Translations under genes and position numbers: made by a program
DNA from: Haliotispira sp965263485
Lineage (GTDB): Bacteria; Spirochaetota; Spirochaetia; SP-2023
NCBI GenBank assembly: GCA_965263485.1
Contig: CBDHHO010000001.1
Location: 372,001 to 436,000, forward strand
DNA: 64,000 nt
Direction: 5' to 3'
Shown here: positions 36,507 to 45,064 of the stretch, piece after piece
How positions within the stretch are numbered: the stretch's first letter is position 1
Layout: each line of letters begins with the position of its first letter
Notes under the pieces: generated by a model
The model's input: the letters and a program-made list of their open reading frames with translations, nothing else
Database searches by the model: none
Told to the model about the DNA's origin: nothing

Positions 36507-37127
36507 ATGTGGAATGATGTAGAAACAACGCATGACCTATTGAATTTCAAAGTTGTCGCAGATACGGCAGCCCAAATAATCAAAGACGGCAATGGGCAGC
36601 CTGTCTCTATCGGAGTTTCAGGAAGCTGGGGCGTAGGCAAGTCCTCGCTTGTTCAGATGATCGGCGAATCCCTCAAAGGTCTTGATGGTAGGAAAAACTA
36701 CATCTTCATCAATTTCAATGCTTGGCTGTATCAAGGCTACAATGACGCACGCATGGCGCTTCTCCAAAAAGTTGCCGACAAAATAATGGAGGAGTCTGAA
36801 GCGCGTAAAACCTGCGTCGACAAGGCCAAAGAGTTTATCAAACGCATCAATTGGTTGAGAACTGCAAAATTCATGGCTCCGGTTGCCACAGGAATCATTA
36901 CCGGCTTGGCTGCCGTCTGCCAAAACTGCCGCAGCCTCTCTTCTATAGCAGCGCGGTTAGCCGCCGTGTCTTTTGGCGATAAGAGTTTGATAACCATCGC
37001 CACAGGCTTGATGCTTGGGCTGCGCACATCCACCATCTGGATGGGTGCAACACGGCTCAGATCCGTGAAAAAGACCGAGTCTGGTGCTCCATCCTTCTGT
37101 GGTGGGGAATTTTTAGAGGTCCCCTAA
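36507..37127 (+). pseudogene. KAP-family P-loop NTPase, truncated by a mobile-element end
   Basis: The first ~175 residues match the KAP NTPase N-terminus: Walker A SIGVSGSWGVGKSSLVQMI near residue 33, IFINFNAWLYQGYNDAR near residue 70, and then a hydrophobic pair of segments (about 115-172), as in KAP proteins with membrane insertions. KAP proteins are usually 500-800 residues, so most of this one is missing. The last ~25 residues are read from the end of a miniature element and finish in the tail GGEFLEVP. The gene follows brxA by four bases and was probably the last gene of the array. Confidence 0.8.
37050..37125. mobile_element. Right end of a miniature inverted-repeat element
   Basis: The terminal GGAATTTTTAGAGGTCCCC at 37107-37125 matches the other copies, and the preceding GACCGAGTCTGG and CATCCTTCTGTGGTGG resemble the interior near 5700 and 46270. 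No left end is present, so the copy is 5'-truncated or formed the junction that removed the rest of the KAP gene. Confidence 0.6.
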
Positions 37128-37601
37128 AGTCTTTACACTCCTCAACAACACTGGAATCCCTTCCTTAATTACAGATTCTTTTTTCTTATCCATATCGACA
37201 AATACAGTCACATAGTTATGCCCTCGCTTGCTTGATGTCCCATCAAGTCCAATAGATTTTAAATTAGATAAATCTATTTGTTTTTTGCCTTCTTCAAAGT
37301 AATGTTTGATAATTCTGGTAACTCTTTTATCTTCGATTCCAGTTTGTCTGGCTACTGAGAGCATAGGCATTTCACGCATGAGAACAGCCTGCTCAAAGAG
37401 TAAGGTAAAAGAGCTTCCTTTTCTTGCCCATGGGACTAGAATACGCCTGATACCATGCTCTAAACATTTTGTTCGGGGTACTTTTGCGCGGATGTAGCAA
37501 TGGTGTTGAAAGAAGTGTCAATGCCGCCATTCAAGTTCCTTAAAGTCGTGAGCAGGGCACATTTTCTTACACTCGGGACACGGAACGTACCGAAGAGCCA
37601 T
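37127..37601 (-). pseudogene. ISL3-family transposase remnant
   Basis: On the minus strand from 37601 the frame reads MALRYVPCPECKKMCPAHDF with a zinc-binding CxxC, meets a stop, and continues with VPRTKCLEHGIRRILVPWA, SVARQTGIEDKRVTRIIKHY and IGLDGTSSKRGHNYVTVFV. This is the N-terminal zinc finger, helix-turn-helix and first catalytic strand (DGTS) of ISL3 transposases. The C-terminal two thirds, with the remaining DDE residues, is missing. The frame runs into the miniature element end at 37125. It is non-functional and marks the boundary between the BREX island and the AT-rich operon. Confidence 0.78.
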
Positions 37602-37616
37602 CATATCATTTGTTTG

Positions 37617-38123
37617 CTATTTTTCCTGCCATTGCTCTGGATTTTTATATTTTACCGTTTGAAGATGTTCCGCATATAAGACCAACTCTCCAGCCTCTTT
37701 AAAAATCTCATAGCTGACACGAATCAGGCCCATTTCCCTATATTTAGGCTTTTTATCAAGATGCGTTCGAATTGTATAAATTGTGTCGCCGATAAATACA
37801 GGTTTGATAAAACGCAGTTTATCATATCCATAGCTGAAGGTATTTACATTATTATTTGCCATCAATCCGAGGCCATAAGCAAACACTTGTGCTCCAGCAA
37901 CAAGTCGCCTTCCAAAGTCTCCCTCTTCTTTTGCAAAAATCTCATCGCCCACGTAAGGATGCATATCCAGAACCATAGAATTAAACTGCATCGCCTCTCC
38001 TTCAGAAATGGTTCTTCTTATGGAGCGATCTTTTTGTCCTATGACAAAGTCTTCATACAGCCAATTTTCAGAGTTGTACAACCTTACTTTCGAATGGTCT
38101 TTTTTTGGGGTCATTTCAGGCAT
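37617..38123 (-). CDS. MaoC-like hot-dog hydratase
   Basis: This 168-residue protein is the last gene of the AT-rich operon. Features of the MaoC hot-dog fold include YEDFVIGQKDRSIRRTISEG at the start, HPYVGDEIFAKE, and the RLVAGAQVFAYGLGLM helix. KLRFIKPVFIGDTIYTIRT is the typical strand pair. MaoC-type enzymes hydrate enoyl thioesters, although some act on other substrates. It lies 23 bases after the solute-binding protein gene and is a paralogue of the protein at 39397. Two such hydratases beside a sugar importer is unusual. The substrate is unknown. Confidence 0.8.
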   Translation of the reverse strand: MPEMTPKKDHSKVRLYNSENWLYEDFVIGQKDRSIRRTISEGEAMQFNSMVLDMHPYVGDEIFAKEEGDFGRRLVAGAQVFAYGLGLMANNNVNTFSYGYDKLRFIKPVFIGDTIYTIRTHLDKKPKYREMGLIRVSYEIFKEAGELVLYAEHLQTVKYKNPEQWQEK

Positions 38124-38146
38124 ATAGCCTCCTTATTCGATTTTAT

Positions 38147-39379
38147 TTATGGAAGAGCGGCAATCTGCTCTTGGCCTTTTTTGAGGATGTGGGCTATATT
38201 ACCAGCATCCCGGATAGATTGAGTTACAACAGAATCTATAATCTCAGAAATCTTGAACCAGTTTTGCATCCTTGGCAACATTCGGGTATTTGAATGGAGA
38301 GTTTCTAACTTATGGAAATATGGGATTATTTTGTTAACTTCCTTATCATTCCATGTAGATTTGCGACACCCTATCCCCCCTTCAAGAGTCAATAATTTAT
38401 CATTTTCAGTATTTACAGCGTATGATATAAAATCATACGCTAAATCCTTAAATTTACTCCCTGAACCGATACAATACATCCAGTAGGCATTAAGGGAAAT
38501 AGGAACTGTATTTCTACTGTGAGGAATATCAGCTATCCCAACCTTGCCCTTTACCTTTGATGATTCTACAACCTCGCACATGGATGCAAAACCAAACCAG
38601 TTGACCATCATTGCGACTTCCCCAGAAGCAAAGGCCAGACCTGTCTTTACGGAATCAAACTCAAGAGATAAGGGATGAATAAAATGATTTTTACCGAGTG
38701 CATCGGCATAAAACCGCAACCCTTCTATTGCCTGTGGAGAATAAATTTGCACTTTTCCTTCCGGAGTAACCAGCTCTCCTCCACGAGACCACAATTGAAT
38801 ACAAAAATCGAAAACTGTGTTATGACCATCCGGAAATGCGGCAAATGTCGTACCATATAAATTGTCTTGAGGCCTATGAAAAAACTCTGCTATCTGGCAA
38901 AAATCTTCCCAAGTTTCAGGAGGAAGCAATAAGTTTCCGGTTTGTTCTTGAAATAAATTTTGTTCTTTCTCATTTTCAAAGATATCCTTCCGATAGATGA
39001 GACACTCAGGACCGTTATGAAAAGGTAGTCCAAACACATCCTTTTCAAAATTCTGTGCTTCTAATAATGATGTCGTCCAAGCATCTGGATATCCATTTGG
39101 AGGAGTATCAACAATAAAGTCTCTCAAGTTACATACAGCATCGTCATAATAAGCTTCCGTAATCCAATCAGTATTGATATGAGCGATATCCCACAGCCCA
39201 CGTTTAAGCCCTTGCTCTTTCCCTAAAGCAGCATCATATAGTTCATGTAAATCCATAGGGACAATATCAAGACCAATTTTGCAGCCAGAGCACTCGTAAA
39301 AACTATCCCAAATCTTTTTTAATGCAACTTCAAAAGGGTCATACTTTCGAACTGCTATGCGAATTTTATCAGTAGGCAT
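38147..39379 (-). CDS. Extracellular-type solute-binding protein fold, no signal peptide
   Basis: This 410-residue protein matches family 1 solute-binding proteins of sugar importers (GLPFHNGPECLIYRKDIF, SGEVAMMVNWFGFASM). The N-terminus MPTDKIRIAVRKYDPFEVAL has neither a hydrophobic signal nor a lipobox, so as read the protein would stay in the cytoplasm. The ATG at 39379 follows the upstream maoC-like gene by 17 bases, and no longer signal-bearing start is available. It may be an intracellular binder or sensor for the operon's substrate. Loss of the signal by rearrangement is an alternative. Confidence 0.78.
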   Translation of the reverse strand: MPTDKIRIAVRKYDPFEVALKKIWDSFYECSGCKIGLDIVPMDLHELYDAALGKEQGLKRGLWDIAHINTDWITEAYYDDAVCNLRDFIVDTPPNGYPDAWTTSLLEAQNFEKDVFGLPFHNGPECLIYRKDIFENEKEQNLFQEQTGNLLLPPETWEDFCQIAEFFHRPQDNLYGTTFAAFPDGHNTVFDFCIQLWSRGGELVTPEGKVQIYSPQAIEGLRFYADALGKNHFIHPLSLEFDSVKTGLAFASGEVAMMVNWFGFASMCEVVESSKVKGKVGIADIPHSRNTVPISLNAYWMYCIGSGSKFKDLAYDFISYAVNTENDKLLTLEGGIGCRKSTWNDKEVNKIIPYFHKLETLHSNTRMLPRMQNWFKISEIIDSVVTQSIRDAGNIAHILKKGQEQIAALP

Positions 39380-39396
39380 TTGATGTCTCCCAAGTT

Positions 39397-39846
39397 TTAT
39401 ATAGCCATTTTTTTCACTAAATACAAATGTTCACAAGCCAAGACGATTTCTAATTTTTGGTTAAATACCTCAATATTTTCTACAAGAAAGCCGTATTCTT
39501 TTTTACTAGGATGCAGATATTTTTCCTTATTGGTTGCTAACACATGTATTGTATCCCCAATAAAAACAGGTTTTATAAAACGTATTTTATTGTATCCATA
39601 GGAGAATGCCAATTCATTAATTTCAACCGCAGTCATGCCAATTCCAATACTGAGAATAAGCGTACCATGGGCCACACGTCTTCCAAACGGCTGATTTTTG
39701 ACCCATTCGGAATCCATATGGTGAGGGAAAAAATCTCCGGTCTGTCCCGCATGCATAACCACGTCAGATTCAGTAACAGTCCTGCCAAAAGTCTCTCTTG
39801 TTTCCCCTATAACATAATCTTCAAAATACTGATTTCTTTTTATCAT
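39397..39846 (-). CDS. MaoC-like hot-dog hydratase, second copy
   Basis: This 149-residue protein shares with the 37617 gene the pattern YFEDYVIGETRETFGRTVTE, HAGQTGDFFPHHMD (the catalytic D/H region) and RVAHGTLILSIGIGM. The strand pair NKIRFIKPVFIGDTIHVLAT is also present. The FFPHHMD motif matches the MaoC active-site Asp/His arrangement better than its paralogue does, so this copy is the more likely catalyst. It shares one base with the oxidoreductase gene upstream, so the two are translationally coupled. Confidence 0.82.
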   Translation of the reverse strand: MIKRNQYFEDYVIGETRETFGRTVTESDVVMHAGQTGDFFPHHMDSEWVKNQPFGRRVAHGTLILSIGIGMTAVEINELAFSYGYNKIRFIKPVFIGDTIHVLATNKEKYLHPSKKEYGFLVENIEVFNQKLEIVLACEHLYLVKKMAI

Positions 39847-40922
39847 TATTTGCCTCCCCTGAGAATTCTAGTTCCACCACTCTCAGACGAAATATATGCC
39901 GCTTCAACACATCGCATGGTATCAACTAAATCATCAATGTTATTAGGTAAAGAACTATTTTTATCGATTCTTTTTCGCATCAACGCTCCCATGGTTCCAA
40001 TAAATGCATCGGGAAACCAAGTCCCATCAATTTTCTTTTCAATCCATTTACCATCCTTATAAATGCAATATTCAAAAAGATCCTCTCTACCCATTGGGTA
40101 ATCTAACAATAATCCTATTTGGAATTTAACAGAACCTCTCGTTCCTTCAAATAAAAAATAGCTTTCCTGATTTTTTTCCCCGGCTTGATGGCAATGATTG
40201 GTGTTTATATTTGCCCTGATGATATCTCCATAATCCATAATAATATTGGAGCGTACTGAAGCAAAATCCAGCAAGTTGGGATGCTTTACTGTTTTTGCAT
40301 ATATTCCATCGGGATTCCCTAAAAATGAACGGATCAAATCTATATAATGGATACTATGATGGACAATTTCTAATCTGGAGACTTCTTTCATATATGGGAA
40401 AAGTTCTGCCCATGGTGTATAACATAATAACTTCATCTCAATATCATGAATCTCTCCTAAGACGCCTTTTTTAATCATCTTTCTCACTTCTAAAACAGGA
40501 GGAGAAAATCTTAACTGACAATTAACTGCAGCAGTTATATTCTTTTTTTGACACAAATTACGTAATGTTAAAGCCTCATCTAAATTTTCTCCAAATGGCT
40601 TTTGAATCAGGACATAAGAATTATCAGGCAACTTCTCTAAGGTTTCAAGAAAGAGATTGGTATTTACGGCTATATCATAAATAACAGAATTCCCCAAGCA
40701 TAAAACCATTTCGCCCAAACTCACAAATACTTTCGAAATAGAGAAATCGCTGGCTAATTTATCAGCTTTACTCATAGTTCTATTGTAGATTGCCCGAACT
40801 TCAAACCCTGCCTTTTTGTATGCTGGTAGGTGAGCATCTTTTACGATTCCTCCAGCACCAATAATGGCTATAGGGATCTTCTCCTTCGGTATGTCAAACA
40901 AGTATTCATTGCATTCGGTCAT
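39846..40922 (-). CDS. Gfo/Idh/MocA-family oxidoreductase
   Basis: This 358-residue protein has an N-terminal Rossmann fold (IPIAIIGAGGIVKDAHLPAY) and the family lysine motif YVLIQKPFGENLDEA, in which QKP replaces the usual EKP. The catalytic-side helix LEIVHHSIHYIDLIRSFLG supplies Asp/His residues. The family oxidises or reduces sugars and cyclitols with NAD(P). Its position after a ribose-type importer suggests it acts on the imported sugar or sugar derivative. The first ~15 residues precede the nucleotide fold. Substrate identity cannot be assigned. Confidence 0.88.
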   Translation of the reverse strand: MTECNEYLFDIPKEKIPIAIIGAGGIVKDAHLPAYKKAGFEVRAIYNRTMSKADKLASDFSISKVFVSLGEMVLCLGNSVIYDIAVNTNLFLETLEKLPDNSYVLIQKPFGENLDEALTLRNLCQKKNITAAVNCQLRFSPPVLEVRKMIKKGVLGEIHDIEMKLLCYTPWAELFPYMKEVSRLEIVHHSIHYIDLIRSFLGNPDGIYAKTVKHPNLLDFASVRSNIIMDYGDIIRANINTNHCHQAGEKNQESYFLFEGTRGSVKFQIGLLLDYPMGREDLFEYCIYKDGKWIEKKIDGTWFPDAFIGTMGALMRKRIDKNSSLPNNIDDLVDTMRCVEAAYISSESGGTRILRGGK

Positions 40923-40950
40923 TCTTTGAGAATCTCCATATACCCATTTA

Positions 40951-41883
40951 CTACTTCTTTAAGCTATTTGAAACTACAGCGACCAAAATTACAAACCCTT
41001 GTATTACTTGCTGTACATATGGACTGACATCGAGATGAATCATTCCATCTTTAAGAATAGCTATAAATAAAATACCAATAAGAGTTCCGACAAGTTTCCC
41101 TTCTCCCCCAAAAATATTAGTGCCCCCAATAATTACCGCAGCAATGATGTCCAGTTCCCAGCCAATTCCAATTACAGGAGTACCAGCCAACAAACGAGAC
41201 GAAACTATTACACCACTAATACCACATAATATACCAGTAATTACGAAGGTCATAGTTGTTGTAAATTCAACATTTATCCCAGACAAACGAGCTGCTTCTT
41301 TATTGCCTCCAATCGCATAAACTGCCCGTCCAAACGGAGTCATTCTCATCAGAAAAGCACCAAGAGAATAGATAACAACCATATAGATAATTGGGAACGG
41401 TATTTTCCAGATAAATCCTGAACCAACATTTCCAAATTCTTTTGGGAGCCCACCTATAGCATATCCACCAGTCATTAGGTATGTAATTCCTCGTATCAGA
41501 GTCATCATTGCGAGAGTTACCAAGAAAGCATGTAGCTTGAATTTCGCTGTTATTACTCCATTGGTCAGTCCCCATAGTCCACAGGAAATTACAGAGACTA
41601 AAATCGAGATAGAAACAGGAATGCCATTTTTTAAGAAGAAAGCATTCAAAACAGCAGAAAAGGCCACGATAGAACCCACACTAAGATCTATCTGTCCTGA
41701 AATGATCACCAATGTCATGCCAACTGCAACAATTGACTGTAGAGAAGCTTTTCTCAAAAGATTAATAAAATTACTCAGAGATAAAAAATTATCTGTACTT
41801 ACAGAAAATATAAATATCATTATTATTAGTCCTAAATGCAAACTATATTCAATAAGATAGTTTATTTTATTGATTTTTTTCAT
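40951..41883 (-). CDS. Ribose-type sugar ABC transporter permease
   Basis: This 310-residue, highly hydrophobic inner-membrane protein has the RbsC/MglC hallmark AVGMTLVIISGQIDLSVGS near residue 55. Later segments include GIGWELDIIAAVIIGGTNIF and GEGKLVGTLIGILFIAILK. It forms the channel of a CUT2-type importer with the ATPase encoded upstream and the binding lipoprotein at 43572. The ATG at 41883 follows a GGAAA-rich leader. A 178-bp gap with a small hairpin separates it from the ATPase gene. Confidence 0.92.
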   Translation of the reverse strand: MKKINKINYLIEYSLHLGLIIMIFIFSVSTDNFLSLSNFINLLRKASLQSIVAVGMTLVIISGQIDLSVGSIVAFSAVLNAFFLKNGIPVSISILVSVISCGLWGLTNGVITAKFKLHAFLVTLAMMTLIRGITYLMTGGYAIGGLPKEFGNVGSGFIWKIPFPIIYMVVIYSLGAFLMRMTPFGRAVYAIGGNKEAARLSGINVEFTTTMTFVITGILCGISGVIVSSRLLAGTPVIGIGWELDIIAAVIIGGTNIFGGEGKLVGTLIGILFIAILKDGMIHLDVSPYVQQVIQGFVILVAVVSNSLKK

Positions 41884-41925
41884 TTGAATTTCCTTTGGTT
41901 CTTGACTATCTAAGAAGATCGTGAT

Positions 41926-41944
41926 CCCAACTCTAAAAGTTGGG
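41926..41944. other. Small hairpin in the gap between transporter ATPase and permease genes
   Basis: CCCAACT and AGTTGGG form a perfect 7-bp stem around a five-base loop, about 43 bases upstream of the permease start. No T run follows it on the coding strand. It could be an mRNA processing or stability element that sets different levels for the ATPase and permease. Confidence 0.35.
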
Positions 41945-42061
41945 GAAAAAATAAAAAATAAATATTAGAAATCTTAAAATTTTTTGTATTTATACAAGTA
42001 TAAAATAACAAAAACATCCCAGAAATGATATTCTTGAACCAATATTGGTAACAGTAAAAAT

Positions 42062-43558
42062 CTATAAATGTATAGTCTGGTAATACAATATCATATTTTG
42101 GTCAATATTATCATTAATTTGATTTAGGGTAATATGGCCATTTGCCATTACCAAAATACGGTCACTTAAAGATAAAATTTCAGGTATCTCTGAAGACATT
42201 ACGAGAATTGCAACTCCTTTTTTTGCGAGTGATCTTAATATTCCATATATCTGGTCTTTTGCATTAACATCAATTCCTCTTGTCGGTTCATTAAAAATAA
42301 GAATAGTGGGATTGGTTGCTAACCATTTTGCAATAACTACTTTTTGCTGATTACCTCCACTAAGATTTAGAACTTTTTGTTCTGATCCACTACATTTAAT
42401 CTGTAATTTCTCAATATGCTCATTGGCAATACTGAAAATTTTCCTATTCTGTATTATAAAGAACTTAGAAAATCTATAAAGTATTGTTAATAACAAATTA
42501 TTTTTTATACTTTCTTGAAGAACAAGGCCCTCCTCCTTGCGATTTTCAGTTACAAAACCCAGGCCAATCTTTTTGGCCTGTATTGGAGAATGGATATTTT
42601 TGTACAGGATTCCATGTATAACAATATCTCCAGAATCTATTTTATCTATGCCAAACAAAACTCGAGTAAGATCTAAACATCCAGAATCAGAGAATCCGGT
42701 AAGGCCAACTATTTCACCTTCATGAATATCAAATGAGACATCATAAAATCTTTGTTGCTTTGTAATTTTATTTAGGGAAAAAACTAATTTATCTTTATAT
42801 AATTTTTTAGTATTAATACCATTTTTTATTTCTATATCTTTACCTACCATATGCTTAATTAGTAATTCCTTGCCAATATCTCTCATTGGAAGGCTTGTAA
42901 TATTTTTACCATCTCTAAATATTGTAACACAGTTTGTAATTTGATATAATTCTTCCAATTTATGTGAAACATAAATTATACTAATACCATTTTTCCTTAA
43001 TCCTTTGATAACATTAAATAAACTTTGTATATCATCTTCTCCGAGAGCAGAAGTGGGTTCATCCATAATTAAAATCTTTGAATTCTTGGACAAGGCTTTC
43101 GCGATTTCCACAATCTGCTTATTTGCTACGCTCAGATCTTTGACTAATTTTTTGGGTTCAATTCTAACGCCTATCCAAGCCAAAATTTCGCTAGATTTTT
43201 CAATTACATTTTTCCAATCAACTATTCCATAATTTTTTGGAAGAGCACCTATGAATATATTTTCTGCAACACTTAGGGTATTTATCAGGCTAAACTCCTG
43301 ATAAACAGCAGAAATACCATACTTTACGGATTCTCTGGTAGATTGGAAATATGCTAATTCTTTCCCATTAATTATAATTTTTCCACTATCAGGCTTTTGA
43401 TAACCTGTTAAAATTTTTATTAAAGTACTCTTTCCTGCACCATTGGCACCGAGGATAGCATGGATTTCTCCTTTATATAGAGAAAAATCAACATTAATAA
43501 GAGCGTGTATCCCTCCAAAACTCTTAAATATATTTCTTACTTCCAATACGGGTTCCAA
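42062..43558 (-). CDS. Ribose-type sugar ABC transporter ATPase (two nucleotide-binding domains)
   Basis: This 498-residue protein is of normal RbsA/MglA length with tandem ATPase domains. Domain 1 has Walker A LGANGAGKSTLIKIL and Walker B ILIMDEPTSALGEDD. Domain 2 has a degenerate P-loop (LTGFSDSGCLDLTRVLFG) but a strong signature LNLSGGNQQKVVIAKWLA and ILIFNEPTRGIDV. The degenerate second Walker A is usual for this family. It energises import together with the permease and the binding protein. It starts 13 bases after the binding-protein gene. Confidence 0.93.
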   Translation of the reverse strand: MEPVLEVRNIFKSFGGIHALINVDFSLYKGEIHAILGANGAGKSTLIKILTGYQKPDSGKIIINGKELAYFQSTRESVKYGISAVYQEFSLINTLSVAENIFIGALPKNYGIVDWKNVIEKSSEILAWIGVRIEPKKLVKDLSVANKQIVEIAKALSKNSKILIMDEPTSALGEDDIQSLFNVIKGLRKNGISIIYVSHKLEELYQITNCVTIFRDGKNITSLPMRDIGKELLIKHMVGKDIEIKNGINTKKLYKDKLVFSLNKITKQQRFYDVSFDIHEGEIVGLTGFSDSGCLDLTRVLFGIDKIDSGDIVIHGILYKNIHSPIQAKKIGLGFVTENRKEEGLVLQESIKNNLLLTILYRFSKFFIIQNRKIFSIANEHIEKLQIKCSGSEQKVLNLSGGNQQKVVIAKWLATNPTILIFNEPTRGIDVNAKDQIYGILRSLAKKGVAILVMSSEIPEILSLSDRILVMANGHITLNQINDNIDQNMILYYQTIHL

Positions 43559-43571
43559 ACTTATAATCCTC

Positions 43572-44555
43572 CTAATTTTCCAGATAATCCCTGTCGTCTA
43601 TATATTTTTGAAGACTATCTTTATCATCTGAAGTATATATGGTAACCGGTACCAGCGTAGTATTATCAGACACACCTGTTTTCAATAATTCTGCAGCCTT
43701 ACTTACAACAACTTGTCCTATTTTATATGGTTGTTGGGTAGAAACAGCCTTTAAAAAAGTATTTTCTTCCAGCATAGTTTTAGCGACATCAATACTCATA
43801 TCCGTCCCCATCATCACTACACCGTTATCCTCTCTACCCTTTAAAGCTGCTATCCCCCCAAGCATCGAAGTCAAATTCCAGGCCCATAGAAAGTCAATAT
43901 CCTGATGAGCTTCAAGCATGCTTTCGGTCACTCCAAGAGCCTCTTCTGCGTATTCTGCATCCTGCTGAGCAACAATCTTGACTCCCGGGAGTTTTTTTAT
44001 CTGATCAACAAATCCGTTTACCCGCTCAATCCCTATAGAATACTTTGAGATGCTCAAGATACCCACAGTTGCATTTCCACCCATTTTTTCGTTGATGTAA
44101 CCAACCGCATAATCTCCCGCCATCTTACCCAAAGTATAATTGTCTACTCCGACAAACACCTTTGATAATGGGCTATCCACCTTTGAATTCATTGTAACAA
44201 CGGGGACCCCAGAATTTACAGCTCTTTCAAATGCAGCGACTGATCCTTGGTCGTTTTGTGGCATAAATGCTATAGCGTCTACTCCCTTAGTTATAAGCGT
44301 ATCAATAATTCCCGATTCTTTACTGATATCTCCGTCACTAGAAGTAATACTAACATTCATACCTGAAATTCTACCTCCTTTTTCTAAACCTGCGTACAGC
44401 TCCGACATCCATTCTCCACGTGTGTCCAAAATAATAGCACCAAGCGTCTTTTCCGCAGTCTGTTCAGCTGTTGCCTTTATCCGTTTTTTCGCACAAGAAA
44501 CAAAAAATACACCCCCTACGAATAGTATTACGGCGTAGACCAGTAGTTTTTTCAT
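43572..44555 (-). CDS. Ribose-type periplasmic sugar-binding lipoprotein
   Basis: About 327 residues. The N-terminus MKKLLVYAVILFVGGVFFVSC is a lipoprotein signal with cleavage before the cysteine. The body is a type I periplasmic-binding protein related to RbsB (DTLITKGVDAIAFMPQNDQ; VVTMNSKVDSPLSKVFVGVD; GRVNGF-like hinge). The ATG at 44555 has AAGGAG ten bases upstream. A longer frame starting at 44648 runs through a miniature element and is rejected. It is the first gene of the seven-gene operon. The mature protein would deliver sugar to the permease. Confidence 0.92.
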   Translation of the reverse strand: MKKLLVYAVILFVGGVFFVSCAKKRIKATAEQTAEKTLGAIILDTRGEWMSELYAGLEKGGRISGMNVSITSSDGDISKESGIIDTLITKGVDAIAFMPQNDQGSVAAFERAVNSGVPVVTMNSKVDSPLSKVFVGVDNYTLGKMAGDYAVGYINEKMGGNATVGILSISKYSIGIERVNGFVDQIKKLPGVKIVAQQDAEYAEEALGVTESMLEAHQDIDFLWAWNLTSMLGGIAALKGREDNGVVMMGTDMSIDVAKTMLEENTFLKAVSTQQPYKIGQVVVSKAAELLKTGVSDNTTLVPVTIYTSDDKDSLQKYIDDRDYLEN

Positions 44556-44570
44556 GGTATTGCTCCTTAA

Positions 44571-44719
44571 GGAACCTCTAAAAATCCCAATTTTGCGCTT
44601 GAAGCGACGATTTTTGTCACGAGTAGCTTCGTCAGTAAAGCTCCACAATACAACAAAGTATCATTCTACTTTTCTTCCTCGCTATCGTGAAAATCTCATT
44701 CGCTCGGCATCAAAATGCG
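44571..44719. mobile_element. Broken miniature inverted-repeat element in the sugar operon leader
   Basis: The end GGAACCTCTAAAAATCCC and the core AATACAACAAAGTAT are present, but the other terminus is lost after about 44719. It lies between the promoter at 44806-44833 and the first gene of the operon, so it is transcribed as part of the leader and ends 15 bp before the start codon. Confidence 0.65.
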
Positions 44720-44805
44720 GTACAATCGCCAGCGAAGACAAAACAGAAGCAGAGCGATTGTACAATTCCTGTGAAATGTAAATACGAACCAAGGACTTAT
44801 ATACG

Positions 44806-44833
44806 ATTATAACACAAATCCCTGATAGGTCAA
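44806..44833 (-). promoter_or_regulatory. Sigma-70 promoter for the sugar-transport operon
   Basis: On the minus strand TTGACC (44828-44833) and TATAAT (44806-44811) are separated by 16 bp. Transcription would start near 44799, giving a leader of about 240 bases that contains the broken miniature element. No operator palindrome was recognised. Confidence 0.6.
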
Positions 44834-44856
44834 GTAAAAAAAACAAAAATCGAAAA

Positions 44857-45064
44857 GGCACCTCTAAAAATTTCCCATCATAGAAAGATGCTGCGCCAGC
44901 TCGCAAAGAGGAAGGTCGGGCCTGGCTGCGCACGGCCTGCCAGTTCACCAATGCTGCGCCAGCTCACATTGGTGCCATACAGCAAAGTATGGCTCGGCTT
45001 CCGTTCCTCGCTGCCGCAAAAAATCCCTTCGTCTGGCATCAAAAGCGAATTTTTAGAGGTCCCC
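44857..45064. mobile_element. Miniature inverted-repeat element, REP-bearing type
   Basis: The ends are GGCACCTCTAAAAATTTCCC and GCGAATTTTTAGAGGTCCCC. The interior holds the REP-like GGCTGCGCACGGCC unit and ATACAGCAAAGTAT. The right end abuts TTTAGCGCC of the Rpn-family pseudogene, at the point where the intact paralogue reads GGACTTTAGCGCC. TTTA is therefore the likely target repeat, but the left flank is AAAA and the gene's 5' part is missing. Confidence 0.7.

Noticed and set aside
37127..37601. ISL3 transposase as the source of the miniature elements
   Set aside because: From general knowledge ISL3 elements make 8-bp target duplications, while the miniature elements show 4 bp; adjacency appears coincidental.
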